64,000 nucleotides of DNA from Caldimonas mangrovi (GCF_023721835.1 NZ_JAMKFE010000003.1:186001-250000); one strand, 5' to 3'. Positions 1-8,752 are shown, counted from the stretch's first letter. Made by a program: numbers and translations. The notes: generated by a model from the letters alone, not told the origin.

Positions 1-131
1 CGGCCGTCGGTGTTGCTCGCGCCTTCGATCTGGAAGGCCGCGGTCGCGACGCCCAGCAGGAAGTCCTGCCGCCGCACCGGCGAGTCGGGCGGCAGGTGGG
101 TCAGCCCGGATGTGGCATCCGAACGTTGCAT
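1..131 (-). CDS. Family 1 glycoside hydrolase (beta-glucosidase), N-terminal fragment
   Basis: Only the first 43 codons are in the window; the gene runs off the left edge. The ATG at 131 follows an AGGAGA ribosome site about 11 bases upstream. Residues 27-42 read DFLLGVATAAFQIEGA, followed by a Thr-Asp-Gly, which is the usual N-terminal signature of GH1 beta-glucosidases (first beta strand and the Gln that binds the glycone). No signal peptide is visible, so a cytoplasmic enzyme acting on imported beta-glucosides is likely. A LacI-type regulator diverges from it, which is the common arrangement for sugar-induced glycosidases. The catalytic glutamates lie outside the window. Confidence 0.75.
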   Translation of the reverse strand, partial: MQRSDATSGLTHLPPDSPVRRQDFLLGVATAAFQIEGASNTDG

Positions 132-238
132 CGACACAGTGCTTCTCCTTTGGAGCATACGGTTCAAGGCCGCGGCGGATCGTCCCGCCGCGGAAGGCCG
201 CTGCGAGGCGGGCGCCGGCTCCGCGCCTCTCAGCTCAA

Positions 239-252
239 TGAAATCGTTTTCA
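239..252. promoter_or_regulatory. LacI-family operator between glycosidase and regulator
   Basis: TGAAATCGTTTTCA is an inverted repeat with one mismatch around a central CG, the typical architecture of LacI/GalR-family operators. It lies about 107 bases upstream of the glycosidase start and 135 upstream of the regulator start, so it could control both genes. Confidence 0.6.
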
Positions 253-387
253 AGATAATGCATTTGATCGACGTTAGGAAAAACTGTCAACCCCTGGTTC
301 GCCCTAGTTCACCGCAAGCTCGCCATCGCTCTTGTCCAATGCGGCACTACAATCCGCGGCTGATCCATCGGCCGACCCGCACGCATT

Positions 388-1419
388 GTGAAAACGAAAA
401 GCAAAACGCCCCGTGAAGCGGGCGGCTCCGCGACCTTGCTCGAGGTCGCCCGGACGGCGGGGGTCTCGGCCGCCACCGTGTCGCGCATCCTCAACGGCGG
501 CACACGGGTGTCGGCGTCCAAGCGCGAGGCCGTGGAGGCCGCGATCGCTGCGCTGAACTTCAAGCCCAATTTGCTGGCGCAAAGCCTGAAGCGCGGCCGC
601 TCGATGATGTTCGGCGTGCTGACGCAGGACGTCGACAGCCCGTTTTTCGCCGAGACGCTGCTGGGCGTGGAGGCTGCACTGTCCGGCACCGGCTACGAGC
701 CGCTGATCGCCAGCGGTCACTGGAACCCGAAGGAGGAAGCCGACCGCATCCGCCGGCTGCTGGCGCGGCAGGTGGACGGCATGATCGTGCTGTTCGGCCG
801 TTTGTCGAACGACGAGTTGCAGCGCTTTTCCGAGCATGTGCCGGTGGTCGCCACCGGTCATGAACTGCGTGCGCCACGAGCGCTCGCTTTCCGGCTCGAC
901 AGCGAACTGGGCGGCTACATCGCGACGCGCCACCTGCTCGATCTCGGCCACCGCAGCATCGCCCACATCACTGGCGACCTCGCCCATGCCGACGCGGTCG
1001 ACCGTCTTGCCGGCTACCGCCGCGCGCTGGCCGAGGCGGGCGTGCCCGGCGACGAACGACTGGTCGTCAGCGGCAACTTCAAGGAACCCGGCGGCGTGAT
1101 GGCCGCGAACCGGCTGCTCGACGCCGGCGTGCCGTTCACCGCGATCTTCGCGGCCAACGACCAGACGGCCTACGGTGCTCGACTCGCGCTGTACCGTCGC
1201 GGGATCCGCGTGCCGGAAGACCTGTCGCTGATCGGTTTCGACGACCTGCCGAGTTCGCTCTACACGACGCCGCCGCTGACCACGGTGCGTCAGCCGATGT
1301 TCGAGGTCGGCAAACTGGCTGCGCGGTCGCTGCTCAAGCTGGTCGAGGGTGAGCCGGCCGATGTCGAGATTCCCGAACTCTCGCTCGTGATCCGGGAGAC
1401 CACGCGCCGGCTGCGCTGA
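388..1419 (+). CDS. LacI-family transcriptional regulator
   Basis: 343 aa with the standard LacI/GalR layout. The N-terminal helix-turn-helix (about residues 16-40, LLEVARTAGVSAATVSRILN) includes the hinge Asn-Pro-type segment FKPNLLAQSL, followed by a periplasmic-binding-protein-like sensor domain from about residue 65 (MFGVLTQDVDSPFFAE) to the end. The start is GTG at 388 with no strong ribosome site, but it is the only start that keeps the whole HTH. It diverges from the family 1 glycosidase and a LacI-type operator lies between them, so it probably represses beta-glucoside use. The ligand is not known from sequence. Confidence 0.9.
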   Translation: MKTKSKTPREAGGSATLLEVARTAGVSAATVSRILNGGTRVSASKREAVEAAIAALNFKPNLLAQSLKRGRSMMFGVLTQDVDSPFFAETLLGVEAALSGTGYEPLIASGHWNPKEEADRIRRLLARQVDGMIVLFGRLSNDELQRFSEHVPVVATGHELRAPRALAFRLDSELGGYIATRHLLDLGHRSIAHITGDLAHADAVDRLAGYRRALAEAGVPGDERLVVSGNFKEPGGVMAANRLLDAGVPFTAIFAANDQTAYGARLALYRRGIRVPEDLSLIGFDDLPSSLYTTPPLTTVRQPMFEVGKLAARSLLKLVEGEPADVEIPELSLVIRETTRRLR

Positions 1420-1478
1420 AGATCGCACGGGCGGCGGTGGGCCGTGCAGCGGGCGTCGGCGGCGGGCAAAATCATCGG

Positions 1479-2372
1479 ATGACTGACCGCCGACCGCATC
1501 TCGACTCGCGTGCCGTGATCCTGCTCGTAGGCTGCTGCCTGTTGTGGGGTTTGCAGCAGATCGTCGCCAAGGCGACGCTGCCGATGATGCCGCCGGTGAT
1601 GCAGGCCGCGGTGCGTTCGGCGGTGGCCGCGCTGCTCGTGTGGGCCTGGGCCGCATCGCGTGGCACGCCGCTGTTCGGGCGCGACGGCACACTGCCCGGC
1701 GGCCTGCTTGCCGGGTTGCTGTTCGCGGCCGAGTTCGTCTGCATCTACATCGGCTTGGGCTACACCACGGCATCACGGCTGGTCGTGCTGCTCTACCTGT
1801 CGCCTTTTGTCGTCGCGGCAGGGATGCCCTTCATCGCACACAGCGAGAAGCTTTCGCCGCTGCAGATCGCCGGGCTCGCGCTCGGGTTCGCAGCGGTCGC
1901 GATGGCTTTCAGCGAAGGGTTTTCCGGCGGTGGCGAGCAGCGCTGGATCGGCGATCTGCTTGCCGTCGGCGCGGCGATCCTGTGGGGCGCAACGACCTTG
2001 GCGATCCGCGCCACGCGCCTGAGCATTGCAGCGCCGGAGAAGACGCTCTTCTATCAGCTCGCCATCTCTGCAGCTGCGATGGGTCTCGTCTCGGTGCTGC
2101 GCGGCGAAGCCTGGCCTGCCGAGTGGAGCGGTGCGCTGTGGGGGTCCATGTTTTTCCAGTCGGCGCTTGTCGCCTTCGCCAGCTACCTCGTGTGGTTCTG
2201 GCTGATCCGCCACTACCCGGCCACGCGGCTCGCCTCGTTCACCTTCCTGACGCCCTTGTTCGGCCTGCTGATGGGGTGGGCCATCCTCGGCGAGGCGATC
2301 ACGCCGCAATTGATGGCGGCCCTGGCCGGCGTCGCCGCCGGCATCTGGCTGGTCAACCGCAAACGAGTGTAG
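1479..2372 (+). CDS. EamA/DMT-family inner membrane transporter
   Basis: 297 aa with about ten hydrophobic helices in two EamA repeats (roughly residues 10-140 and 155-295), as in drug/metabolite exporters. Landmarks are an N-terminal LLVGCCLLWGLQQIVAK helix and WAILGEAIT near the C terminus, the latter typical of the second repeat. I chose the ATG at 1479, after the upstream Gly/Ala-rich stretch that has no ribosome site. It begins 60 bases after the LacI gene and ends 31 bases before the MFS gene, all on the same strand. Substrate unknown. Confidence 0.85.
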   Translation: MTDRRPHLDSRAVILLVGCCLLWGLQQIVAKATLPMMPPVMQAAVRSAVAALLVWAWAASRGTPLFGRDGTLPGGLLAGLLFAAEFVCIYIGLGYTTASRLVVLLYLSPFVVAAGMPFIAHSEKLSPLQIAGLALGFAAVAMAFSEGFSGGGEQRWIGDLLAVGAAILWGATTLAIRATRLSIAAPEKTLFYQLAISAAAMGLVSVLRGEAWPAEWSGALWGSMFFQSALVAFASYLVWFWLIRHYPATRLASFTFLTPLFGLLMGWAILGEAITPQLMAALAGVAAGIWLVNRKRV

Positions 2373-2403
2373 GCCGCTGCCGTGCGCTCCCTAGAATGCG
2401 CGC

Positions 2404-3921
2404 ATGACATCCGCCCCTCCGGCTGCACCGACTCCCGCGTACAAGCGCAAGCTCTTCTGGGTCGCGCTGCTGTACTTCTCCGAAGGCCTGCCGCTCGGCG
2501 TCTTCTACGACATCTTCCCGGTCTACTTTCGGCAGCAGGGCGTGGGCCTCGCCGACATCGGCCTGCTCAGCCTGCTTGGCCTCGCGTGGACGATCAAGTT
2601 CCTGTGGGCGCCCGCGATCGACTGGGCGCGCCATCACCGGTGGTGGATCGCGGGCGCCAACCTCGGCATGGCGCTCGTGATGTGGCTGTTCGCCGGCAGC
2701 CTGGGCTTTGGTCCGTGGGTGTGGGTCGCCATCGGCGTGTTCACGATGTTTTCGGCCACCAATGACATCGCCACCGACGGCTACACGATCGAGCTGCTCG
2801 ACAAGCGCGAGTACGGCCTGGCGAACGGGTTTCGCATCGGCTTCTACCGCGTCGGCATGCTGTTCGCCGGCGCCGTGCTGATGCTGTCGGGCTGGTTCGG
2901 CTGGTCGTTGGCCTATGTGCTCGGCGGTGCGGTGTTCGTCGTCAATGCGATGGTGGTGCTGCTCGCACCGCGCGAGGCCGCGCGTCCCGGCGCACCGCCC
3001 GGCAGCGTCGGCAAGGAGCTGTCGCTGCTGCGCCAGCAGCCGTTGTGGGTGGCGGCGCTCGGCCTCGTGCTGCTGGGCCTGTTGTGGCCGGCACTGCCGC
3101 CGATCGCGAAGGCAGCCGGCTGGGACGGTCTGGTGCCGCTGGCTGGCACCTGGTGGTTCCGCGGCGCCATACCGGTGAGCCTGATGTTCGCCGGTGCCGG
3201 CCTGATGGTGAAGGCCGCGCACGGGCCGCGCGCGGAACTGATGCGGGAAGGGCCGGTGTTCGGCGCCTGGGTCGAGCTGCTGTCGCGCCACGGCATGATC
3301 TCCATCCTCGTGTTCATCCTGCTGTTCAAGCTCGGCGATGCGGCGATGGGCTTCATGGTCAAGCCGTTCTGGGTCGATTCGGGCTTCTCCAACCAGCAGA
3401 TCGGCTTGGTGAGTGTCAACGTCGGCCTCGCACTGTCGATCGCCGGCGGCCTGGTCGGTGGCTGGTACGTCGACCGCGTCGGCATTTTCAAAGGCCTGTG
3501 GGTGCTCGGCTTGTGGCAGGCCCTGTCCAACCTCGGTTACGCGCTCGCCGCGTGGTTCGTGCCGCGCGTGCTGCCCGGTGCAGACGGCATCGTGCAGCCG
3601 GCCGACATCGCGGCACATCACCAGGCGGCGGTGTATGCGGCCAGCGCTTTGGAGAGCCTCACCGGTGGCCTGGGCACCGGTGCCTTCCTGGCGTTTCTGA
3701 TGGCCATCACCAACCGCGCAAAGGCCACCACCGAGTACGCGATCCTGTCGTCGATCTTCGCGTTCTCGCGCGCGGTGGCAGGGTGGGCGGGGGGCATCGG
3801 CGCGCAGGAAATGGGCTACGCCGCCTACTTCTTCCTGACCTTCTGGCTATCCTTTCCCGCTTACCTGCTGTTGCCGCGCGTGCGGCGCATGCTGGAACAT
3901 CAGGACACGAACACAGTCTGA
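2404..3921 (+). CDS. AmpG-like major facilitator superfamily transporter
   Basis: 505 aa with 12 or more hydrophobic helices. The N-terminal part (YFSEGLPLGVFYDIFPVYFR, then a D-I-A-x-D-x-Y motif in ATNDIATDGYTIELL near residues 118-132) resembles the AmpG/SLC33 branch of the MFS, which imports anhydromuropeptides or acetyl-CoA-type substrates. An additional hydrophobic segment sits near residues 215-270. The next gene, an M48 peptidase, starts 7 bases after its stop, so the two are probably co-transcribed. The AmpG role is a family-level guess; a general MFS permease is the safe call. Confidence 0.8.
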   Translation: MTSAPPAAPTPAYKRKLFWVALLYFSEGLPLGVFYDIFPVYFRQQGVGLADIGLLSLLGLAWTIKFLWAPAIDWARHHRWWIAGANLGMALVMWLFAGSLGFGPWVWVAIGVFTMFSATNDIATDGYTIELLDKREYGLANGFRIGFYRVGMLFAGAVLMLSGWFGWSLAYVLGGAVFVVNAMVVLLAPREAARPGAPPGSVGKELSLLRQQPLWVAALGLVLLGLLWPALPPIAKAAGWDGLVPLAGTWWFRGAIPVSLMFAGAGLMVKAAHGPRAELMREGPVFGAWVELLSRHGMISILVFILLFKLGDAAMGFMVKPFWVDSGFSNQQIGLVSVNVGLALSIAGGLVGGWYVDRVGIFKGLWVLGLWQALSNLGYALAAWFVPRVLPGADGIVQPADIAAHHQAAVYAASALESLTGGLGTGAFLAFLMAITNRAKATTEYAILSSIFAFSRAVAGWAGGIGAQEMGYAAYFFLTFWLSFPAYLLLPRVRRMLEHQDTNTV

Positions 3922-3927
3922 GGACGT

Positions 3928-4848
3928 ATGAAACTGCAAGCCTTCCATCACTGTGCCCTATGCGCGGGGCTGGCCGCGCTCGATGCCGGCCACGAAGCGA
4001 GCGTGGCACGTTCGGGCCGGCGCTTGTTCACCGGGGCGCTGCTGGCTGCCGGCGTCGGCGCCACCCTGCCGGCCCTCGCGCAGTCGCGCGATGGCGTCGA
4101 CGTCGGCAAGCAGTCGTCGTTTTCCAAGCTGGTGCCGGCTGAGCAGGTCGAGGCCGCGGCGTCCCAGCAGTACGCGCAGATGATGCAGCAGGCCCGCTCG
4201 CAGAAGGCACTGGCGCCGGCCGATCATCCCCAGGTGGTGCGGCTGCGCTATGTCGCCGAGCGCCTGATCCCTTTGAGCCTGCGCTGGAATGAGCGTGCCA
4301 AGCAGTGGAAGTGGGAAGTCAATCTGATCCACTCGAAGCAGATCAACGCTTTCTGCATGCCGGGCGGCAAGATCGCCTTCTACAGCGGCATCCTCGAGCA
4401 GCTGAAGCTCAACGACGATGAAGTGGCCCAGATCATGGGCCACGAAATCGCCCATGCCTTGCGCGAGCACGCGCGCGAACGCATGGGCAAGACGGCGGCC
4501 ACGCGCCTCGGTGCCGGCCTGCTGTCCAGCCTGCTCGGCCTGGGCAGCACCGGTGACACGCTGCTCAACATGGGCGGCCAGCTGCTGACACTGCGCTTCA
4601 GCCGCGAAGACGAGTCCGAGAGCGACCTGGTCGGCATGGACATCGCGGCGCGTGCCGGCTACGAGCCCAACGCCGGCGTCACGCTGTGGCAGAAGATGAT
4701 CGCCGCCAGCAAGGGCGCGCCGCCGCAGTTCCTGTCGACCCACCCCGCCGGCGAAACCCGCATCCGCGACCTGCGCGAGAACATGCCGCGGGTGATGCCG
4801 CTGTACCAAAAGGCGGAGAAACCGTCACGCCGCTTCGACCCGGCGTGA
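3928..4848 (+). CDS. M48-family metallopeptidase, exported
   Basis: 306 aa. An export signal is visible at about residues 28-51: paired arginines (SGRRLFTG) then a hydrophobic run ending in LPALAQ, a Tat-like signal peptide. The zinc motif HEIAH has His172 and His176, and EDESESDLVG about 55 residues later supplies the third ligand Glu. The family (LoiP/YggG, HtpX-like) degrades misfolded envelope proteins. The missing lipobox Cys means it is not an obvious lipoprotein, unlike E. coli LoiP. It follows the MFS gene by 7 bases. The N-terminal cysteines (HHCALCAG) before the signal may mean that translation starts later than the annotated ATG. Confidence 0.85.
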   Translation: MKLQAFHHCALCAGLAALDAGHEASVARSGRRLFTGALLAAGVGATLPALAQSRDGVDVGKQSSFSKLVPAEQVEAAASQQYAQMMQQARSQKALAPADHPQVVRLRYVAERLIPLSLRWNERAKQWKWEVNLIHSKQINAFCMPGGKIAFYSGILEQLKLNDDEVAQIMGHEIAHALREHARERMGKTAATRLGAGLLSSLLGLGSTGDTLLNMGGQLLTLRFSREDESESDLVGMDIAARAGYEPNAGVTLWQKMIAASKGAPPQFLSTHPAGETRIRDLRENMPRVMPLYQKAEKPSRRFDPA

Positions 4849-4869
4849 CGCCGGCTTGCTCCTGGGGGC

Positions 4870-5508
4870 TCAGGTACCGCGCACGAACGGGTTGCTCCTC
4901 CGCTCCTGCCCGAACGTGCTCTCGGGCCCGTGCCCCGGGATGAACACCACGTCGTCGCCCATCGGCCACAAGCGCTGCGTGATCGACGCCACCAGCGTCT
5001 GGAAGTCGCCGCCGGGAAAATCGGTGCGGCCGATCGAGCCGGCGAACAACACGTCGCCGACGAACGCCCGGTTGGCCTCCGGCGAGAAGAACACCACGTG
5101 CCCCGGTGTGTGCCCCGGGCAGTGGCGCACCTGCAAAGTGCAATGGCCGATGCTCACGCTGTCGCCATCCTTCAGCCAGCGCGTCGGCGTGAACGGCTCG
5201 CTCGGGGGGAAGCCGAACATGGCCCCCTGCTGCGGCAGTCCCTGGATCCAGAACAGGTCGCCCTCGTGCGGGCCGATGATGGGCAACTGACGCTTGCGTG
5301 CGAGTTGCGCGGTCGCGCCGGCATGGTCGATGTGCGCATGCGTCTGCCAGATCTGCGTCAACTCGACGCCCAGACGCTGCGCCTCGGTCAGCAGCTTCGG
5401 CAGGTCGCCGCCCGGATCGATGATGGCGGCCTGGTTCGTCTCGTCGCACCACACGATGGAGCAGTTCTGCTGGAAGGGCGTGACGGGGACGGTGAGGTAG
5501 CGCAGCAT
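4870..5508 (-). CDS. MBL-fold metallo-hydrolase (glyoxalase II-like)
   Basis: 212 aa, a compact metallo-beta-lactamase domain. The metal-binding motif THAHIDHAG (HxHxDH) is near residue 60, further ligand histidines are in HCPGHTPGHVVF and the conserved Asp in FVGDVLFAGSIGRTDFPGG; the terminal FIPGHGPES gives the last His. This is the YcbL/GloB-like branch, which hydrolyses thioesters such as S-lactoylglutathione. The length fits YcbL rather than full GloB (about 250 aa). It is convergent with the M48 gene and lies downstream of a terminator that closes the SWIB gene, so it probably has its own promoter in that short gap. Confidence 0.87.
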   Translation of the reverse strand: MLRYLTVPVTPFQQNCSIVWCDETNQAAIIDPGGDLPKLLTEAQRLGVELTQIWQTHAHIDHAGATAQLARKRQLPIIGPHEGDLFWIQGLPQQGAMFGFPPSEPFTPTRWLKDGDSVSIGHCTLQVRHCPGHTPGHVVFFSPEANRAFVGDVLFAGSIGRTDFPGGDFQTLVASITQRLWPMGDDVVFIPGHGPESTFGQERRSNPFVRGT

Positions 5509-5537
5509 GGCATCGAGGGAAGAACGACGAGAGCATG

Positions 5538-5570
5538 AAAAAAGCCCGGGGAGTGACCCGCCGGGCTTTT
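5538..5570 (-). terminator. Rho-independent terminator of the SWIB gene
   Basis: AAAAGCCCGG (5540-5549) pairs with CCGGGCTTTT (5561-5570) around an 11-base loop. On the minus strand the stem is followed by six T residues, 20-odd bases after the SWIB-gene stop. Confidence 0.85.
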
Positions 5571-5592
5571 GAGAGAGAGCGGACCGGGCCGA

Positions 5593-6042
5593 TTACTTCA
5601 GCTGGTTGCTGATCAGCTTGGTCATCTCGAACATCGACACCTGGGCCTTCTTGAAGATTTCCTTCAGCTTGGCGTCGGCGTTGATCATCCGCTTGTTGAC
5701 TGCGTCTTGCAGCTTGTTCTTCTTGATGTATTCCCAGACCTTCTTGGTCACTTCCGTGCGCGGCATCGGCTTGTCACCGATCACGGCGGCCAGCGCCGGG
5801 GTCGGGGTCATCGCCTTCATGAACGCGGCGTTCGGCGTGCGCTTGACCTTGGGCTTGGCTGCCTTGGCAGCGGCCTTCTTGGCAGGCGCCTTCTTCGCAG
5901 CGGCCTTCTTGGCCGGTGCCGCCTTCTTCGCCGGGGCTGCCTTCTTCGCAGCCGGAGCCTTCTTCGCCGGAGCGGCCTTCTTTGCGGCCGGGGCCTTCTT
6001 GGCTGCCGCTTTTTTCGCGGGAGCCTTCTTCGCAGTTGCCAT
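5593..6042 (-). CDS. SWIB/MDM2-domain protein with histone H1-like Lys/Ala tail
   Basis: 149 aa. The first about 68 residues are almost only Lys, Ala and Pro in AKKAPAKKAAAKK-type repeats, as in histone H1 tails and bacterial H1-like proteins. The remainder (FMKAMTPTPALAAVIGDKPM onward, with VTKKVWEYIKKNKLQD) is a complete SWIB/MDM2 domain. I start it at the ATG at 6042 because GGAG lies 9 bases upstream; a longer reading adds 38 unlikely residues. SWIB domains are eukaryotic chromatin-remodelling modules also found in some bacteria. The basic tail suggests DNA binding and nucleoid compaction (inference). Its own terminator follows directly. Confidence 0.9.
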   Translation of the reverse strand: MATAKKAPAKKAAAKKAPAAKKAAPAKKAPAAKKAAPAKKAAPAKKAAAKKAPAKKAAAKAAKPKVKRTPNAAFMKAMTPTPALAAVIGDKPMPRTEVTKKVWEYIKKNKLQDAVNKRMINADAKLKEIFKKAQVSMFEMTKLISNQLK

Positions 6043-6434
6043 GTCGAATTTCTCCATCAAGTGAGTGGTTGATGTGCCGGGTCGGGGCGAAGGCCGCATG
6101 AGCTCTCGTTTCCTGCCAACACCTGCGACGCGAATGGTACTGCGAGAGTGCTGCATTGAGAAGCACGTTTCCCAGGGAAATCAAGCGTTTCGCCCAGTGT
6201 GCGTGCGGTTTTGTCGCGGGCCGGCATCACTTCCGCTCTCTGCATGCTGTCTGCATGCGTCCCTGGGTGGTCGCTAGGGACGACGCTCTCCGTTCTGAGC
6301 CCCCCCGCAGCAGACGCAGTAGCCGGCTATTACCCGCATCGCATGCACCGTTTCGACAATCGGGACAGAGGCCTCGCTGCCGTGCGTGCGCCTCTGCTCC
6401 ACCCGCGTTTTCCCTCTCGAGAAAGGAGACAGAC
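6043..6434. other. Intergenic region, 392 bases
   Basis: This divergent spacer separates the SWIB gene from the DJ-1/PfpI gene and must hold both promoters. I find no convincing ORF: the open frame leading into the DJ-1 gene is Arg/Ser-rich and lacks a ribosome site. A short direct repeat, CTGCATG...CTGCATGC, is at about 6239-6256. I cannot place -35/-10 elements with confidence. Confidence 0.5.
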
Positions 6435-7013
6435 ATGGCCAAGAAGATCCTCATGATCGTCGGTGACTTCGGCGAAGACTACGAGACGATGGTGCCTTTC
6501 CAGGCGCTGTCGATGGTCGGCCACACGGTGCATGCGGTGTGCCCGGACAAGAAGGCCGGCGAATGGGTGATGACCGCGGTCCACGACTTCGACGGCTACC
6601 AGACCTACTCCGAGAAGCCGGGCCACCGCTTCACGCTGAACGCCGGCTTCGACGAGGTGCGGCCGGAAGACTACGACGCGCTGGTGGTGCCGGGTGGCCG
6701 TGCGCCGGAATACCTGCGCATGAACCCGAAGGTGATCGCGTGCGTGCAGCACTTCTCGAAGGCGAACAAGCCGATCGCCGCGATCTGCCATGGTGCCCAG
6801 CTGCTCGCAGCAGCCGGCGTGATCCGCGGCAAGCGCGTCTCGGCGTACCCGGCCTGCGCGGCGGAAGTCGAACTCGCCGGTGCCAGCTACGCGCAGATCG
6901 CCGTCGACCAGGCGCTGACCGATGGCCTGCTGGTCACCGCGCCGGCCTGGCCCGCGCACCCCGCGTGGCTGGCGCAGTTCCTGTCGGTGTTGGGCACGCG
7001 CATCGAGGCCTGA
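6435..7013 (+). CDS. DJ-1/PfpI-family protein
   Basis: 192 aa, the usual length of a single-domain DJ-1/PfpI protein. The Rossmann-like start KKILMIVGDFGEDYETMVPF carries the conserved Glu, and AAICHGAQLLAAAGV near residues 117-131 holds the nucleophile-elbow Cys followed by His (Cys-His of the family triad). Members act as glyoxalases/deglycases, proteases or chaperones; nothing here decides between them. The ATG at 6435 has GAAAGGAGAC upstream. It stands alone, with a 113-base gap before the next gene. Confidence 0.88.
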   Translation: MAKKILMIVGDFGEDYETMVPFQALSMVGHTVHAVCPDKKAGEWVMTAVHDFDGYQTYSEKPGHRFTLNAGFDEVRPEDYDALVVPGGRAPEYLRMNPKVIACVQHFSKANKPIAAICHGAQLLAAAGVIRGKRVSAYPACAAEVELAGASYAQIAVDQALTDGLLVTAPAWPAHPAWLAQFLSVLGTRIEA

Positions 7014-7126
7014 CCCGCTCGGCGGTCTTGCGGGCGGGCGCTTTCCATCCGTGCGTCGAGCCGCTATCTTTGCTGTTGCGCGAGCCCCTGCACCGGCCAG
7101 AGGGCTCGCCCCAGGAGGCAACAGCG

Positions 7127-7498
7127 ATGTGCGAGATCTTCATCCGCGCCAACCCGGCGTCCTACCAGTCGAAGACGCGCTCCGTGCGGCTGCACGGTGT
7201 GGTCACGAGCATTCGCCTCGAGAACCTGTTCTGGGAGATCCTCGCCGAGATCGGCAAGCGCGACGGCATGAGCGTGTCGCAACTGCTGGAGCGGCTCTAC
7301 GACGAACTGGTGCAGTCCCGCGGAGAGGTCGGCAATTTCGCGTCCTTCCTGCGTGTCAGCGCGCTGCGCTACTTGGCGCTGCAGGCGCACGACCGCATCC
7401 CGACCGACCTGGCGGTGCCGATCCGCTCGCTCGACGCGAAGCAGGTCCTCGAGCGCCTGCCGGAAAGCTGGGTGACGCCCGAACTGGTCACGCACTGA
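7127..7498 (+). CDS. Ribbon-helix-helix domain protein
   Basis: 123 aa. Residues 18-60 (TRSVRLHGVVTSIRLENLFW then ILAEIGKRDGMSVSQLLERL) match the ribbon-helix-helix fold of the RHH_4 type: one beta strand with basic side chains, then two helices. The C-terminal half has a second helical region and ends in PESWVTPELVTH. A CAGGAGG ribosome site precedes the ATG at 7127. Such proteins are usually small DNA-binding regulators. No antitoxin-toxin partner is adjacent, so I do not call it an antitoxin. Confidence 0.75.
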   Translation: MCEIFIRANPASYQSKTRSVRLHGVVTSIRLENLFWEILAEIGKRDGMSVSQLLERLYDELVQSRGEVGNFASFLRVSALRYLALQAHDRIPTDLAVPIRSLDAKQVLERLPESWVTPELVTH

Positions 7499-7528
7499 AG
7501 CGGTTGCGGGGGCGCCCCGCAGGCGGGC

Positions 7529-8662
7529 TCACGCGTCTTCGTGCACCAGCAGCGACGGCGTGGCATCGGCCAGCGTTGCACAGCCGCTCAACGCCATCGC
7601 GATCTCGAGCTCGTCGCGCAGCAGGCGCAGCACGTGCGCCACGCCCAACGCACCGGCGCTTGCCAGCGCGAACACATAGGGGCGCCCGACCAGTACCGCT
7701 CGCGCACCCAGAGCGACCGCCTTCAGCACGTCGGTGCCGCGCCGGATCCCGCCGTCGACCAGCAGCGGCAGCGCGCCGCCGACAGCGTCCACGATGCGCG
7801 GCAGGGCCCAGGCGGTGGTCACGGCCGTGTCGAGCGTGCGCCCGCCGTGGTTGGAGACGACCAGCCCGGCGACGCGCAGCGCGGCTGCCTGCCGCGCGTC
7901 GTCCTCGTGCAGCACGCCCTTCAGCAGCACCGGCAATCGTGTCTGGCCGAGCAGCCATTCGACGTCGTCCCAGGTCGGCGCCGACTGCAGCAGGTCGTCG
8001 AACAGCACGCTGCTGCCGGCGGTAGACGCCGCGGCGGCGGGCTGCGGCACGCCGGCGAGGTTGACAGCCGTGATGCCCGTCGGCAGACGGTAGCCGGCGC
8101 GGCGCTCGCGATCGCGTGCGCCGCTGGTCGGCGCGTCGACGGTCAGCACGATGGCTTCGTAGCCGGCCGCTTCGGCACGCCGCAGCAGCTCGACCGTGTG
8201 CCCGCGCTGGCGCTGCAGGTAGAGCTGCAGCCACAGCGGCCCGCGTTGCGCTTCGCGCAGCACGGCGCGGGCGACGTCTTCCATCGGCGTGCTGGCCTGC
8301 AGGCTGAGCACCATGCCCGCCTCCTGCGCCGCGGCGGCGCACGCGCTGCCGATCTCGCCGTCCGGGTGAGCCATGCGCTGGTAGGCGATCGGCGCCAGCA
8401 GCAGCGGATGCGCGAGCGTGCGGCCGAGCAGCTCCAAACGCGTGTGCCCGCCGGCCACACGGCGCAGCACGCGCGGCTGCAGGCTGAGCGCGTCCCACGC
8501 CTCGCGGTTGCGGCGCAACGTGATCTCGTCCGCCGCACCCCCACTGAAGTAGGCCCACGCAGCCGGGTCGAGCCGCTCTCGCGCAACGGCTTCGTAGTCG
8601 CCCGCGGCCACGACGCCGGGTGGGATGCGTGTCGGGGCAGAGGCGGAGTGGCTTGTGCTCAT
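7529..8662 (-). CDS. FMN-dependent alpha-hydroxy acid oxidase/dehydrogenase
   Basis: 377 aa, the standard TIM-barrel length of the glycolate oxidase/L-lactate dehydrogenase family. The signature SNHGGRTLD holds the catalytic His; LLKGVLHEDDA provides the FMN-contacting Lys; DGGIRRGTDVLKAVALGARA and VGRPYVF form the phosphate-binding end of the barrel; YFSGGAADEITLRRN is the N-terminal family motif. It oxidises an L-2-hydroxy acid to the keto acid, passing electrons to oxygen or the respiratory chain. No membrane-anchoring loop typical of LldD is obvious, so a soluble oxidase is possible. It is transcribed alone. Confidence 0.88.
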   Translation of the reverse strand: MSTSHSASAPTRIPPGVVAAGDYEAVARERLDPAAWAYFSGGAADEITLRRNREAWDALSLQPRVLRRVAGGHTRLELLGRTLAHPLLLAPIAYQRMAHPDGEIGSACAAAAQEAGMVLSLQASTPMEDVARAVLREAQRGPLWLQLYLQRQRGHTVELLRRAEAAGYEAIVLTVDAPTSGARDRERRAGYRLPTGITAVNLAGVPQPAAAASTAGSSVLFDDLLQSAPTWDDVEWLLGQTRLPVLLKGVLHEDDARQAAALRVAGLVVSNHGGRTLDTAVTTAWALPRIVDAVGGALPLLVDGGIRRGTDVLKAVALGARAVLVGRPYVFALASAGALGVAHVLRLLRDELEIAMALSGCATLADATPSLLVHEDA

Positions 8663-8752
8663 GGTTTTACAGCAGCGATATTGCAGCTCACTTCACGGAA
8701 GGCAAGATGCCTCGTGATCGAGTGGCGCCGCGGATCCGGCTCTGCCGGTCCG

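Noticed and set aside
5850-6030. Tandem DNA repeats suggestive of a minisatellite or CRISPR-like array
   Set aside because: The repeats are the coding sequence of the Lys/Ala tail of the SWIB protein; no regular spacer structure exists.
6156-6434. N-terminal extension of the DJ-1/PfpI protein
   Set aside because: The open frame upstream is Arg/Ser-rich, lacks a ribosome site and does not match the family; the ATG at 6435 has a strong site.
7127-7498. Ribbon-helix-helix protein as the antitoxin of a toxin-antitoxin pair
   Set aside because: No small toxin-like gene is adjacent; the neighbouring genes are a DJ-1 protein and a convergent oxidase.
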